64,000 nt of DNA, from assembly GCA_964595205.1 (NCBI GenBank), contig CAZQOQ010000026.1, positions 1 to 64,000 of the forward strand, in the 5' to 3' direction. The notes under the pieces were generated by a model, which made no database searches, was not told the DNA's origin, and saw nothing but the letters and a program-made list of their open reading frames with translations. Within the stretch, counting starts at the first letter, position 1. Each line of letters starts with the position of its first letter. This document shows positions 35,803-43,766 of this stretch, in pieces. The stretch comes from JADKIH01 sp964595205. GTDB lineage: Bacteria > Bacteroidota > Bacteroidia > AKYH767-A > 2013-40CM-41-45. The position numbers and the translations under genes are program-made.

Positions 35803-36324
35803 TTATTTGCCGGTGAATACTTTTGACATTTTAATACCACGATGCTGAGCAACCGTTGCAGGATCTCTCATCCGAAGCAAAGCATCGATTGTAGCTTTTA
35901 CCACGTTATGCGGATTTGAACTTCCTTTTGATTTTGCAAGTACATCATGAATCCCGACGCTCTCCAAAACCGCACGCATCGCACCACCGGCAATTACACC
36001 GGTTCCTGCCGCTGCAGGCTTAAGAAACACCAACGCTCCACCGTATTTTCCATATGCTTCGTGAGGTACGGTTCCCTTCAATACAGGAACTTTCACAAGA
36101 TTCTTCTTCGCGTCGTCGATTCCTTTCTGAACTGCGTCGGTAACTTCTTTTGCTTTGCCGAGTCCGTGACCGACAACGCCTGTCTCGTCGCCTACTACCA
36201 CAATTGCGGCAAAACTGAAGGCCCTGCCTCCTTTAGTAACTTTCGTTACACGGTTAACCGTCACGAGTCGGTCTTTCAATTCGATCTCGCTTGATTTAAC
36301 TCTCTTTACATTTGTTGCTGACAT
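35803..36324 (-). CDS. rpsE: 30S ribosomal protein S5
   Basis: A 173-residue S5 with the double-stranded RNA-binding-like N-terminal domain (LKDRLVTVNRVTKVTKGGRAFSF, VGHGLGKAKEV) and the C-terminal domain (GTGVIAGGAMRAVLESVGIHDVLAKSKGSSNPHNVVKAT). It shapes the mRNA entry side and decoding accuracy. It follows rplR by 30 bases. Confidence 0.97.
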   Translation of the reverse strand: MSATNVKRVKSSEIELKDRLVTVNRVTKVTKGGRAFSFAAIVVVGDETGVVGHGLGKAKEVTDAVQKGIDDAKKNLVKVPVLKGTVPHEAYGKYGGALVFLKPAAAGTGVIAGGAMRAVLESVGIHDVLAKSKGSSNPHNVVKATIDALLRMRDPATVAQHRGIKMSKVFTGK

Positions 36325-36354
36325 ATTTCTTTCGGGTAAGAGTATTTTCTTTTT

Positions 36355-36708
36355 TTAAAATTTTAATCCTGCTTCACGTGCACCTTCTGCGAGGGCCTTC
36401 ACACGACCATGGTACAGGTAACCACCACGATCAAAGACAACCGCGCTGATTCCATTCTGTGTCGCCTTTTCTGCGATCGCTTTACCGACTGCTTTGGCGA
36501 TATCAACTTTGTTTGCTTTCATCCCACCGAAATCTTTCGAGGCAGATGACGCAGCCGCCAGGGTAACGCCGTTTAAATCATCGATGATCTGAGCATATAT
36601 CTGCTTATTGCTGCGAAACACTGATAAACGTGGTGTTTCTGCCGTCCCCTTTATCGTTTTACGAATTCGGGTCTGGATGCTTTTCCTACGGAGCTGTTTT
36701 CTTAACAT
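36355..36708 (-). CDS. rplR: 50S ribosomal protein L18
   Basis: A 117-residue L18 that binds 5S rRNA together with L5. Motifs: RKxIRGTxERPRLSVFRS-like region (KTIKGTAETPRLSVFRSNKQIYAQIIDD), FDRGGYLYHGRVKALAEGAREAGLKF at the end. It is seven bases downstream of rplF. Confidence 0.97.
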   Translation of the reverse strand: MLRKQLRRKSIQTRIRKTIKGTAETPRLSVFRSNKQIYAQIIDDLNGVTLAAASSASKDFGGMKANKVDIAKAVGKAIAEKATQNGISAVVFDRGGYLYHGRVKALAEGAREAGLKF

Positions 36709-36715
36709 GGGTCAA

Positions 36716-37270
36716 TTATTTTTTAGCTGCTGATTTTCCGGCCTTTCTTCTCAATACTTCGCCGGAGAATTTAATACCTTTTCCTTTATATGGTTCCGGA
36801 GCACGTAATGACCGGATCTTTGCTGCAACCGCACCAAGCAATTGCTTGTCGATGCTCTCGAGAATGATCGTCGGGTTTTGCCCTTTTTCCTGTTTGGTCG
36901 ACACCTTTATTTCTGAAGGTAATTCAAAAATAAAATGGTGAGAATAACCCAGCACAAGATCAAGAAGCTGCCCCTGGTTGGTTGCTTTATAACCTACACC
37001 AACCAATTCCTGCTCTTTCTTAAATCCCTGCGACACACCGATCACCATGTTATTGATCAATGAACGGTAAAGTCCGTGCAATGCACGATTTTGTTTTGTG
37101 TCAGTCACTCGTTCAACCGTGAGCGTGGTTCCATCAACATTTACTTTTATACCACCGGCAATCTTTTGGTTAAGCTCGCCTTTTGGTCCTTTCACGCTAA
37201 CATTATCGCCGTTGACTTTCACCTCGACTTTTGCTGGTAGTGTGATTGGTAATTTTCCTATACGTGACAT
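36716..37270 (-). CDS. rplF: 50S ribosomal protein L6
   Basis: A 184-residue L6 with two related alpha/beta domains. MSRIGKLPITLPAKVEV starts it, GVSQGFKKELxLVGVGYKA-type sequence marks the centre, and RAPEPYKGKGIKFSGEVLRRKAGKS marks the end. It lies near the factor-binding site by the sarcin-ricin loop. Confidence 0.97.
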   Translation of the reverse strand: MSRIGKLPITLPAKVEVKVNGDNVSVKGPKGELNQKIAGGIKVNVDGTTLTVERVTDTKQNRALHGLYRSLINNMVIGVSQGFKKEQELVGVGYKATNQGQLLDLVLGYSHHFIFELPSEIKVSTKQEKGQNPTIILESIDKQLLGAVAAKIRSLRAPEPYKGKGIKFSGEVLRRKAGKSAAKK

Positions 37271-37292
37271 TTGTCTTTCTGAATTTTTAAGA

Positions 37293-37688
37293 TTAATAAA
37301 CGTAGCAAAGCACTTCGCCGCCGACTTTTTCCTGTTTCGCTTCTTTGTCTGTCATTACACCTTTCGATGTGGATAGAATGGCAATGCCGAGCCCGTTCAA
37401 CACGCGCGGCATGGTTTCGATGCCCGCATATTTTCTTAAACCTGGCTTGCTGATACGCGTAAGGTTGCGTATTGCCGGCACCTTTGTTACAGGGTGATAC
37501 TTCAAGGCAATCTTGATAAGGCCTTGCTTGTCGTCGTCATCAAATTTATAATCGAGAATATATCCTTTCTCTTTTAAAATCTTTGTCATTTCCTTCTTTA
37601 GATTCGAAGCAGGCACCTGTACGATGCGATGATTTGCCTTTACGGCATTTCGAATACGGGTAATGAAGTCTGCAATAGGATCTGTCAT
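37293..37688 (-). CDS. rpsH: 30S ribosomal protein S8
   Basis: A 131-residue S8, a core 16S rRNA binder in the 30S body. It starts with MTDPIADFITRIRNA and has the C-terminal motif GLGIAILSTSKGVMTDKEAKQEKVGGEVLCYVY. In E. coli S8 represses the spc operon at the rplX-rplE region; no matching site was recognised here. Confidence 0.97.
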   Translation of the reverse strand: MTDPIADFITRIRNAVKANHRIVQVPASNLKKEMTKILKEKGYILDYKFDDDDKQGLIKIALKYHPVTKVPAIRNLTRISKPGLRKYAGIETMPRVLNGLGIAILSTSKGVMTDKEAKQEKVGGEVLCYVY

Positions 37689-37727
37689 TGTTATTGTGTT
37701 ATACTTGTCCTTGTTTCTGTTTATAAT

Positions 37728-37997
37728 TTACCAACTGGCCTTTGTTACTCCCGGGATCTTTCCATCCAGGGCCATTTTACGGAATACGTTTCTTGAAATT
37801 CCAAACGTCCGCATATAACCACGTGGTCTTCCTGTAAGTTTACAACGATTGTGTTTACGAACCGGAGAGGCATTCTTTGGAAGCTTATCAAGTGCTTCGT
37901 AATCTCCTGCGGCTTTAAGCGCTTTACGCTTTGCAGCGTAGCGTGCCGACATTTGTGCGCGCTTCACTTCTCTTGCCTTCATTGATTCTTTTGCCAT
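37728..37997 (-). CDS. rpsN: 30S ribosomal protein S14
   Basis: An 89-residue S14 of the long, zinc-free type: the CxxC pairs of the short form are missing. NRCKLTGRPRGYMRTFGISRNVFRKMAL and the C-terminal GVTKASW are diagnostic. It assembles late into the 30S head. Confidence 0.97.
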   Translation of the reverse strand: MAKESMKAREVKRAQMSARYAAKRKALKAAGDYEALDKLPKNASPVRKHNRCKLTGRPRGYMRTFGISRNVFRKMALDGKIPGVTKASW

Positions 37998-38026
37998 GTT
38001 ACTTTATTTTGCTGTTCTGTTTTTTT

Positions 38027-38578
38027 TTAATTTGTCCTGAATGGTAAACCGAATTCTTTCATCAACTCCATCGCTTCCTCGTCAGTCTTTGCGGAAGTGA
38101 CAAACGTAATGTCCATTCCCGTTACTTTTCCTACCTTATCGATATCGATTTCCGGGAAGATGATCTGCTCGGTGATTCCAAGTGTATAATTTCCATTGCC
38201 ATCGAATCCTTTTGGATTGATACCGCGGAAATCGCGGATACGCGGAAGTGAAACCGAAATCAATCTGTCGAGGAATTCGTACATATTCACATCGCGCAGT
38301 GTAACCCGCACACCGATAGGAACATTCACACGCAATTTGAAATTCGAAATATCTTTCTTCGATTTTACCGATACGGCTTTTTGACCGGTTACCATCGTCA
38401 TTTCATTAATCGCAGCCTCAATAAGCTTTTTATCACTTACCGCATCGCCAACTCCCTGGTTAATGCAGATCTTCAGAAAGCGAGGAACCTGCATCGAACT
38501 TTTGTAGTTGAATTTTTTTGCAAGAGCCGGTACAACTTCTTTTGTGTACTTCTCTTTTAATCTTGGAACGTATGCCAT
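38027..38578 (-). CDS. rplE: 50S ribosomal protein L5
   Basis: A 183-residue L5 that binds 5S rRNA and contacts the P-site tRNA. Motifs: PRLKEKYxKEVVPAL, KICINQGVG, GVRVTLRxxxMYEFLDRLISVSLPRIRDFRGI and the end AMELMKEFGLPF. Its start overlaps the rplX stop by one base (TAATG). Confidence 0.97.
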   Translation of the reverse strand: MAYVPRLKEKYTKEVVPALAKKFNYKSSMQVPRFLKICINQGVGDAVSDKKLIEAAINEMTMVTGQKAVSVKSKKDISNFKLRVNVPIGVRVTLRDVNMYEFLDRLISVSLPRIRDFRGINPKGFDGNGNYTLGITEQIIFPEIDIDKVGKVTGMDITFVTSAKTDEEAMELMKEFGLPFRTN

Positions 38579-38913
38579 TATTTTATTACCTCCTCAGATT
38601 TTTTTGAGTAACGAACTAATTTTTCATCTTCCATCCTGCGTCCGACGCGGGTAGCATTTCCCTTACCATCCACCAGCAACACATTTGAAATATGTATGGC
38701 TGCTTCTTTCTTCACGATACCGCCCTGTGTCTGTTTCGCATTCGGCTTGGTATGTTTGCTGACCATGTTTACGCCTTCAACCAACACCTTGCTCTTATCG
38801 CGAATCACCTCAAGTACGCGACCTTGCGCTCCTTTCGAATCGCCGGCAATTACCTTTACGATATCGCCCTTGCGGATCTTCAGCTTTGCCTGTTTGTTAT
38901 ATTTTCTTTCCAT
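38578..38913 (-). CDS. rplX: 50S ribosomal protein L24
   Basis: A 111-residue L24 with the N-terminal KOW motif (LKIRKGDIVKVIAGDSKGAQGRVLEV) followed by VEGVNMVSKHTKPNAKQTQGGIVKKEAAIHISNV. It is one of the two proteins that start 50S assembly. It lies 14 bases after rplN and overlaps rplE by one base. Confidence 0.97.
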   Translation of the reverse strand: MERKYNKQAKLKIRKGDIVKVIAGDSKGAQGRVLEVIRDKSKVLVEGVNMVSKHTKPNAKQTQGGIVKKEAAIHISNVLLVDGKGNATRVGRRMEDEKLVRYSKKSEEVIK

Positions 38914-38927
38914 TGTTATAAAGTTCT

Positions 38928-39296
38928 TTAGAGTACTTCGGGAGCAAGTGAAACGATTTTCATAAATTGCTTTTCACGCAGTTCACGGGCAACCGGTCCG
39001 AAAATACGGGTACCTCTCAATTCGTCCTGTGCCGTCAGTAGCACGACTGCATTGTCATCAAAACGGATATAGGATCCATCCTGGCGCTTTACTTCTTTCT
39101 TGGTTCTGACAACCACTGCCTTTGAAACCGTTCCTTTTTTAATATTGCCTGAAGGAAGGGCGTGTTTAACGGTAACGACAATCTTGTCGCCAACACTTGC
39201 ATATTTTTTACGTGTGCCGCCCAATACACGGATGCATAAAACTTCTTTTGCTCCGCTGTTATCGGCTACTACACATCTGGATTCTTGCTGTATCAT
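38928..39296 (-). CDS. rplN: 50S ribosomal protein L14
   Basis: A 122-residue L14 of normal length: MIQQESRCVVADNSGAKEVLCIRVLGG, VVVRTKKEVKRQDGSYIRFDDNAVVLL, RGTRIFGPVARELRxxxFMKIVSLAPEVL. It sits at the subunit interface. Start and stop are unambiguous. Confidence 0.97.
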   Translation of the reverse strand: MIQQESRCVVADNSGAKEVLCIRVLGGTRKKYASVGDKIVVTVKHALPSGNIKKGTVSKAVVVRTKKEVKRQDGSYIRFDDNAVVLLTAQDELRGTRIFGPVARELREKQFMKIVSLAPEVL

Positions 39297-39338
39297 CTCT
39301 CAGTAATATTATTCGTTTATCAATATTCCCCGTTGAAA

Positions 39339-39623
39339 TTATTTTGCCTTTTCGATAATCTGTTTCAACCTCCAGCACTTGTTTTTGCTGATCGGACGCG
39401 TCTCGGCGATTGTCACCAGGTCTCCCGGACCACATTCGTTTTTCTCGTCGTGAGCCATGAACTTCGAAGTAAGCTTGATGAACTTGCCGTACTTTTCGTG
39501 TTTCACCTTTCGCTCAACCGCAACCACGATGCTCTTGTTCATTTTGGTGCTGACAACAACGCCTGTCCGCTCCTTACGGAGTCCGCGTTTTTCTGTAGTT
39601 GTATTTTCCATTGTATTGGTCAT
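39339..39623 (-). CDS. rpsQ: 30S ribosomal protein S17
   Basis: A 94-residue OB-fold S17. The core starts at RGLRKERTGVVVSTKMNKSIVVAVERKVKH and ends ETRPISKNKCWRLKQIIEKAK. About 14 Thr/Asn-rich residues precede it. Two ATGs are possible (codons 1 and 5), so the exact start is uncertain. Confidence 0.96.
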   Translation of the reverse strand: MTNTMENTTTEKRGLRKERTGVVVSTKMNKSIVVAVERKVKHEKYGKFIKLTSKFMAHDEKNECGPGDLVTIAETRPISKNKCWRLKQIIEKAK

Positions 39624-39625
39624 CC

Positions 39626-39832
39626 TTATTTTTTGATTTGTTCAGCTCGCTGACGTTTTGTAAGTTCTGTATGAATCATCGCAATTCCACGACGGGTGAT
39701 GCGAATCTTCATCGGATTTTCAATCGGGGAAATGGCATGATTCAATGTAAGCTTTGCATACATGTTCTTCTCCTCTTCCAGCCTGAGCTTCAGCTCGTCT
39801 GTGGTTAATTCTCTGATATCTTCTTTTTTCAT
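39626..39832 (-). CDS. rpmC: 50S ribosomal protein L29
   Basis: A 68-residue helical L29 (IRELTTDELKLRLEEEKNMYAKLTLNHAISPIENPMKIRITRRGIA, split here only by motif). It lies at the peptide tunnel exit. It ends two bases before the rpsQ start. Confidence 0.96.
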   Translation of the reverse strand: MKKEDIRELTTDELKLRLEEEKNMYAKLTLNHAISPIENPMKIRITRRGIAMIHTELTKRQRAEQIKK

Positions 39833-39859
39833 TTGTTCCGCTATCTAAATCGTTATCAA

Positions 39860-40282
39860 TTATTGAGCGCTGTAATCTCTGCGCATGATAAACTTCGTAT
39901 TCACCGATAATTTCTGAGCAGCCAGGCGCAATGCTTCGCGTGCAACCGCCTCAGACACACCTTCAGCTTCGAAGATGATCGTTCCCGGTTTCACAACAGC
40001 CACCCAGTATTCCGGATTACCTTTTCCTTTACCCATACGTACCTCAGCAGGTTTTTTCGTTATCGGCTTATCAGGAAATATCCTCACCCATATCTGACCC
40101 TCACGTTTCATGAAACGGGTAACGGCCACCCTCGCAGCTTCTATCTGCTTGCTTGGAATCCATGCTATCTCGAGTGATTTAATTCCAAATGAACCAAAAG
40201 ATAATTCATGCCCGCGCGTCGCATTTCCCCTGGGAACCATCTTGTGTTGTTTTCTGAATTTCGTTTTCTTCGGCTGTAACAT
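39860..40282 (-). CDS. rplP: 50S ribosomal protein L16
   Basis: A 140-residue L16: MLQPKKTKFRKQHKMVPRG, GSFGIKSLEIAWIPSKQIEAARVAVTR, GQIWVRIFPDKPITKKPAEVRMGKGKG. It helps place the A-site tRNA. The central loop that is hydroxylated on arginine in E. coli is present (PAEVRMGKGKG). Confidence 0.97.
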   Translation of the reverse strand: MLQPKKTKFRKQHKMVPRGNATRGHELSFGSFGIKSLEIAWIPSKQIEAARVAVTRFMKREGQIWVRIFPDKPITKKPAEVRMGKGKGNPEYWVAVVKPGTIIFEAEGVSEAVAREALRLAAQKLSVNTKFIMRRDYSAQ

Positions 40283-40323
40283 ATTCTTGTAATTCTTTTA
40301 TTCTGGTTTGTAATTGCAATCGA

Positions 40324-41163
40324 TTATCGTTTGCCTCCGCGATTTCCACCGCCCTGACCGCCACGACCCTGACCGCCGCCACTGCGTCCGCGTCCGCCAC
40401 CACTCCGGCCACCACGATCGCCGCCTCTCTCTCCGCCTCTCTCGCTTCTCTCACCTCTCTCGCGGCCGCCGCCTGAAAATCCTCCTTTAGCACCTGCACC
40501 TGTTGCTGCAGAACCAATATTCGGAGAAAGATCTCTCTTTCCGTAAACCTCTCCTTTGCAGATCCACACTTTCACCCCGATTTTTCCGTATGAAGTCTGT
40601 GCTTCCGAAATCGCGAAGTCGATATCCGCACGGAACGTATGCAATGGAACTCTTCCTTCTTTGTAACCTTCCGTACGCGCCATTTCCGCTCCGCCCAATC
40701 TTCCTGATACCTTGATACGGATACCCTCCGCTGCCATACGCATGGTAGAAGCAATGGCCATCTTCGCAGCACGGCGGAATGAAATTCTCGCCTCGATCTG
40801 GCGCGCAATGCCGTCGCCGACAAGCTGAGCATCCAGTTCCGGACGCTTGATTTCGAATATGTTTATCTGGACATCCTTCTTCGTTAATTTTTTAATTTCT
40901 TCTTTCAGCTTATCCACTTCCTGTCCGCCCTTACCGATAACGATACCCGGACGTGCAGTGTGAACAGTAACCGTAATAAGTTTCAAGGTCCGCTCGATAA
41001 CAATCTTCGACACGCCGCCTTTCTGAAGACGCGCCATTAAATATTTCCGGATCTTTTCATCCTCAACCAGTTTGTCGGAATAATTTCTTCCACCATACCA
41101 GTTCGAATCCCATCCTCTGATGATTCCAAGTCTGTTACCTATCGGGTTTGCTTTTTGTCCCAT
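40324..41163 (-). CDS. rpsC: 30S ribosomal protein S3 with RGG-rich C-terminal tail
   Basis: Residues 1-215 are canonical S3: a KH domain with VIGKGGQEVDKL (about 75-86) and a C-terminal domain with SGRLGGAEMARTEGYKEGRVPLHTFRADIDF. From about 217 to 279 a Gly/Arg-rich tail follows, with many RGG, GGR and RGE units and almost no hydrophobic residue. S3 lies at the mRNA entry pore, so the tail would project where mRNA enters. E. coli S3 ends near 233 without such a tail. The function of the tail is unknown. Confidence 0.96.
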   Translation of the reverse strand: MGQKANPIGNRLGIIRGWDSNWYGGRNYSDKLVEDEKIRKYLMARLQKGGVSKIVIERTLKLITVTVHTARPGIVIGKGGQEVDKLKEEIKKLTKKDVQINIFEIKRPELDAQLVGDGIARQIEARISFRRAAKMAIASTMRMAAEGIRIKVSGRLGGAEMARTEGYKEGRVPLHTFRADIDFAISEAQTSYGKIGVKVWICKGEVYGKRDLSPNIGSAATGAGAKGGFSGGGRERGERSERGGERGGDRGGRSGGGRGRSGGGQGRGGQGGGNRGGKR

Positions 41164-41216
41164 TTTTTGTTTTTCTTTTAATCGCTCAAAGGCGACGAAG
41201 ATTTATTTTTTTGAGT

Positions 41217-41672
41217 TTATGCTTCAGTGTTTGTTTCTTCTGCTTCCGTTTCTGCTTTTACATTCTTCACTCCGCGGTTCGCGATTGAATCGAGAATGAT
41301 AGTAACGTGATTCGATCTCTTGCGTACTCTGTGACCGCGACCTTGCGGTGCCGGGCGAAGACGTTTCAAAATTCTTCCGCTGTCAACTGCAATGGTCTTA
41401 ACATACACAGAGCCCTCATCGATCTTCTCTCCGCTCTTCAATTCCCAGTTGGAAATTGCCGATTGAAGAAGTTTTTCGAGGCGTGCCGCAGGTGCCTTCT
41501 TCGCATTATAATGCAACACATTTATTGCCTGCATCACTTCAAGACCGCGTATCAAATCTGCCACAACCCTCGTTTTGCGGGGTGAAGTAGGAACGGCAAC
41601 ATTTTTTGCAATCGCTGTTGTACTCTTTATCTCTTTGCGCTTTTCAGCGGCTAATCTTTTTCTTACTCCCAT
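41217..41672 (-). CDS. rplV: 50S ribosomal protein L22
   Basis: A 151-residue L22. The core has SPRKTRVVADLIRGLEVMQAINVL, the extended loop that lines the exit tunnel, and RLRPAPQGRGHRVRKRSNHVTIIL. N- and C-terminal extensions of about 25 residues each are rich in Lys or Glu/Thr. It follows rpsS by 12 bases. Confidence 0.96.
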   Translation of the reverse strand: MGVRKRLAAEKRKEIKSTTAIAKNVAVPTSPRKTRVVADLIRGLEVMQAINVLHYNAKKAPAARLEKLLQSAISNWELKSGEKIDEGSVYVKTIAVDSGRILKRLRPAPQGRGHRVRKRSNHVTIILDSIANRGVKNVKAETEAEETNTEA

Positions 41673-41684
41673 GACTTAAAGTTT

Positions 41685-41957
41685 TTATGCTTCTGTGCGG
41701 TTACCGCTGTGACCGCGGAATGTACGTGTTGGTGCGAACTCTCCAAGTTTATGACCTACCATGTTTTCTGTAACATAAACAGGAATGAATTTATTTCCGT
41801 TATGCACAGCAAACGTCTGTCCCACGAAATCAGGCGATATCATCGAACTGCGTGACCATGTCTTGATAACTGTCTTCTTCTTACTCTCCCCGATCTTCTC
41901 CACTTTCTTTAACAGGTGGTGTGCGATGTAGGGACCTTTTTTTAGTGAACGAGCCAT
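41685..41957 (-). CDS. rpsS: 30S ribosomal protein S19
   Basis: A 90-residue S19: MARSLKKGPYI, TWSRSSMISPDFVGQTFAVHNGNKFIPVYVTENMVGHKLGEFAPTRTFRGH as consecutive motifs. It binds the 30S head with S13. The whole spacer from rplB to its start is an octamer array. Confidence 0.97.
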   Translation of the reverse strand: MARSLKKGPYIAHHLLKKVEKIGESKKKTVIKTWSRSSMISPDFVGQTFAVHNGNKFIPVYVTENMVGHKLGEFAPTRTFRGHSGNRTEA

Positions 41958-41958
41958 T

Positions 41959-42011
41959 GTTAATTCGTTAATTAGTTAATTGGCTAATCGGCTAATTGGC
42001 CAATCGGCTAA
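41959..42011. repeat. Octamer array filling the rplB-rpsS spacer
   Basis: In operon sense the 53 bases after the rplB stop read as octamers such as TTAGCCGA, TTGGCCAA, TTAGCCAA, TTAACTAA and TTAACGAA, ending at the rpsS ATG. The array starts at the stop codon itself. It contains a stop triplet in nearly every unit and lies inside the S10 operon, so it must be transcribed without stopping the operon. Confidence 0.85.
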
Positions 42012-42833
42012 TTATTTTTTACGTCTTTCGATTATATATTTATCTGTTGTCTTATTCTTGCGTGTCTTGAATCCTTTTGCAAGTAATCCTTTGCGTGAAC
42101 GCGGGTGACCTCCTGAGGCACGACCTTCGCCACCACCCATCGGGTGATCAACCGGGTTCATGGCAACACCACGAACTCTCGGACGGCGACCCATCCAGCG
42201 TGTACGACCAGCCTTACCCAGCGACTCCTGGATATGATCAGCATTGGAAACGGTACCGATCGTGGCAAGACAGGTAGTCAGTATCATCCGGGTCTCGCCT
42301 GAAGGCATTTTCAATACAGCATATTTTCCATCACGTGCGGCAAGCTGTGCATATGATCCGGCACTGCGGGCAATCTCTCCACCCTGACCAGGACGCATCT
42401 CGATGTTATGAATCAGCGTTCCCAGCGGGATATCTCTCAGGTAAAGACAATTTCCGATTTCCGGAGTTGCTTTTTCTCCCGACATGATCTTTTGTCCGAC
42501 TTTCAGTCCATTCGGAGCAATGATATATCTCTTCTCGCCATCCTTATAATATACAAGGGCGATACGGGCTGTACGGTTTGGATCGTACTCAATGGTCTTG
42601 ACCAACCCCTCGATGTCGTGTTTTTCTCTTTTGAAATCTACCAGACGATATTTTTTCTTGTGACCACCGCCGATATAACGCATCGTCATTTTACCGTCGT
42701 TATTACGGCCGCCTGAACGTTTCTTTGTTACAAGAAGTGATGCTTCAGGTTTTGAAGCTGTAATATCATCGTATGAATCAACGATTGTATGACGCTGACT
42801 CGGTGTGATCGGACGAAGTTTCTTTACTGCCAT
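42012..42833 (-). CDS. rplB: 50S ribosomal protein L2
   Basis: A 273-residue L2, one of the most conserved ribosomal proteins, needed for subunit joining and peptidyl transfer. Motifs: KRSGGRNNDGKMTMRYIGGGHKKKYR, AVLKMPSGETRMI, RGVAMNPVDHPMGGGEGRASGGHPRSR. The histidine in AMNPVDHPMGGGEG, implicated in activity, is present. The stop codon borders an octamer array. Confidence 0.97.
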   Translation of the reverse strand: MAVKKLRPITPSQRHTIVDSYDDITASKPEASLLVTKKRSGGRNNDGKMTMRYIGGGHKKKYRLVDFKREKHDIEGLVKTIEYDPNRTARIALVYYKDGEKRYIIAPNGLKVGQKIMSGEKATPEIGNCLYLRDIPLGTLIHNIEMRPGQGGEIARSAGSYAQLAARDGKYAVLKMPSGETRMILTTCLATIGTVSNADHIQESLGKAGRTRWMGRRPRVRGVAMNPVDHPMGGGEGRASGGHPRSRKGLLAKGFKTRKNKTTDKYIIERRKK

Positions 42834-42844
42834 CTCTTTTTCAA

Positions 42845-43135
42845 TTAAATATTACTATAAAAATCAATCGTGTCGCCCTTCTTCAGGGTAACAACTGCTT
42901 TCTTATATGCACCTGTAGTGCCTTTTGTAATTCCATTCTTTGTCTGACGCAACCTGATCTTTCCTGGAATACGCATGGTATTCACCCGATCAACGGTAAC
43001 GTTATACATTTTTTCAATGGCCTGCCTGATCTGGATCTTGTTGGCATTGTCGTCAACGATGAATCCATAATGTCCAAGTTTTTCTCCCTGCTTAGACATT
43101 TTCTCAGTGATGATTGGTTTTTTCAGAATGCTCAT
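42845..43135 (-). CDS. rplW: 50S ribosomal protein L23
   Basis: A 96-residue L23 that docks trigger factor and SRP at the tunnel exit. It starts MSILKKPIITEKMSKQ, has KIQIRQAIEKMYNVTVDRVNTM, and ends in a short KKGDTIDFYSNI. Its ATG overlaps the rplD stop by four bases (ATGA). Confidence 0.97.
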   Translation of the reverse strand: MSILKKPIITEKMSKQGEKLGHYGFIVDDNANKIQIRQAIEKMYNVTVDRVNTMRIPGKIRLRQTKNGITKGTTGAYKKAVVTLKKGDTIDFYSNI

Positions 43136-43764
43136 TTCGCTAAAAATCTATTTTCTAAAACAGGAACAGAACCTTCAGAAAGAACAAGCAGTTGTGCATT
43201 AAGCACATCATACGTATTCAACTCGGTTGCTGTAGTTACTTTATTACTTTCAACATTCCTCGACGAGAGGAAGATATTCTTGTCATGCGCAGGAAGAACC
43301 ATCAGTACCTTCTTATCTGAAATATTCAGATTCTTAAGAATCGCTGTATAATCCTTTGTCTTTGGGCCACTCATCTCAAAATTCTCAACTACCATGATGT
43401 TTTTATCCTGAGCCTTATAAGTAAGAGCAGAAAGACATGCTAAATGCTTCAACTTCTTATTTAACTTGAAGGAATAATCGCGCGGACGGGGACCGAACAC
43501 GCGACCACCGCCAATAAACAATGGCGACTTCATTGAACCGGCACGTGCTCCGCCTGTACCCTTCTGGCGCTTTAACTTCTTTGTAGTCCTGTGTATTTCT
43601 GCACGCTCTTTTGACTTATGCGTTCCCTGGCGGCGATTCGCGAGGTGTTGCTTTACATCAAGATAGATCGCATGATCGTTAGGCTCCACGCTGAAGATGT
43701 CAGCATTGAGCTTAACCTTCTTACCGGTCTCTTTGCCGGATGTATTTACGATTGCTAATTCCAT
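43132..43764 (-). CDS. rplD: 50S ribosomal protein L4
   Basis: A 210-residue L4 (rplD). The extended loop that reaches the tunnel includes RQGTHKSKERAEIHRTTKKLKRQKGTGGARAGSMKSPLFIGGGRVFGPRPRDY. In E. coli L4 also represses the S10 operon. It overlaps rplW by four bases and follows rplC by two. Confidence 0.97.
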   Translation of the reverse strand: MELAIVNTSGKETGKKVKLNADIFSVEPNDHAIYLDVKQHLANRRQGTHKSKERAEIHRTTKKLKRQKGTGGARAGSMKSPLFIGGGRVFGPRPRDYSFKLNKKLKHLACLSALTYKAQDKNIMVVENFEMSGPKTKDYTAILKNLNISDKKVLMVLPAHDKNIFLSSRNVESNKVTTATELNTYDVLNAQLLVLSEGSVPVLENRFLAK

Positions 43765-43766
43765 TC

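Noticed and set aside
40206..40517. Ala/Val/Arg-rich frame over the S3 tail
   Set aside because: It is a shadow of the Gly/Arg-rich tail of rpsC in another frame and runs into rplP.
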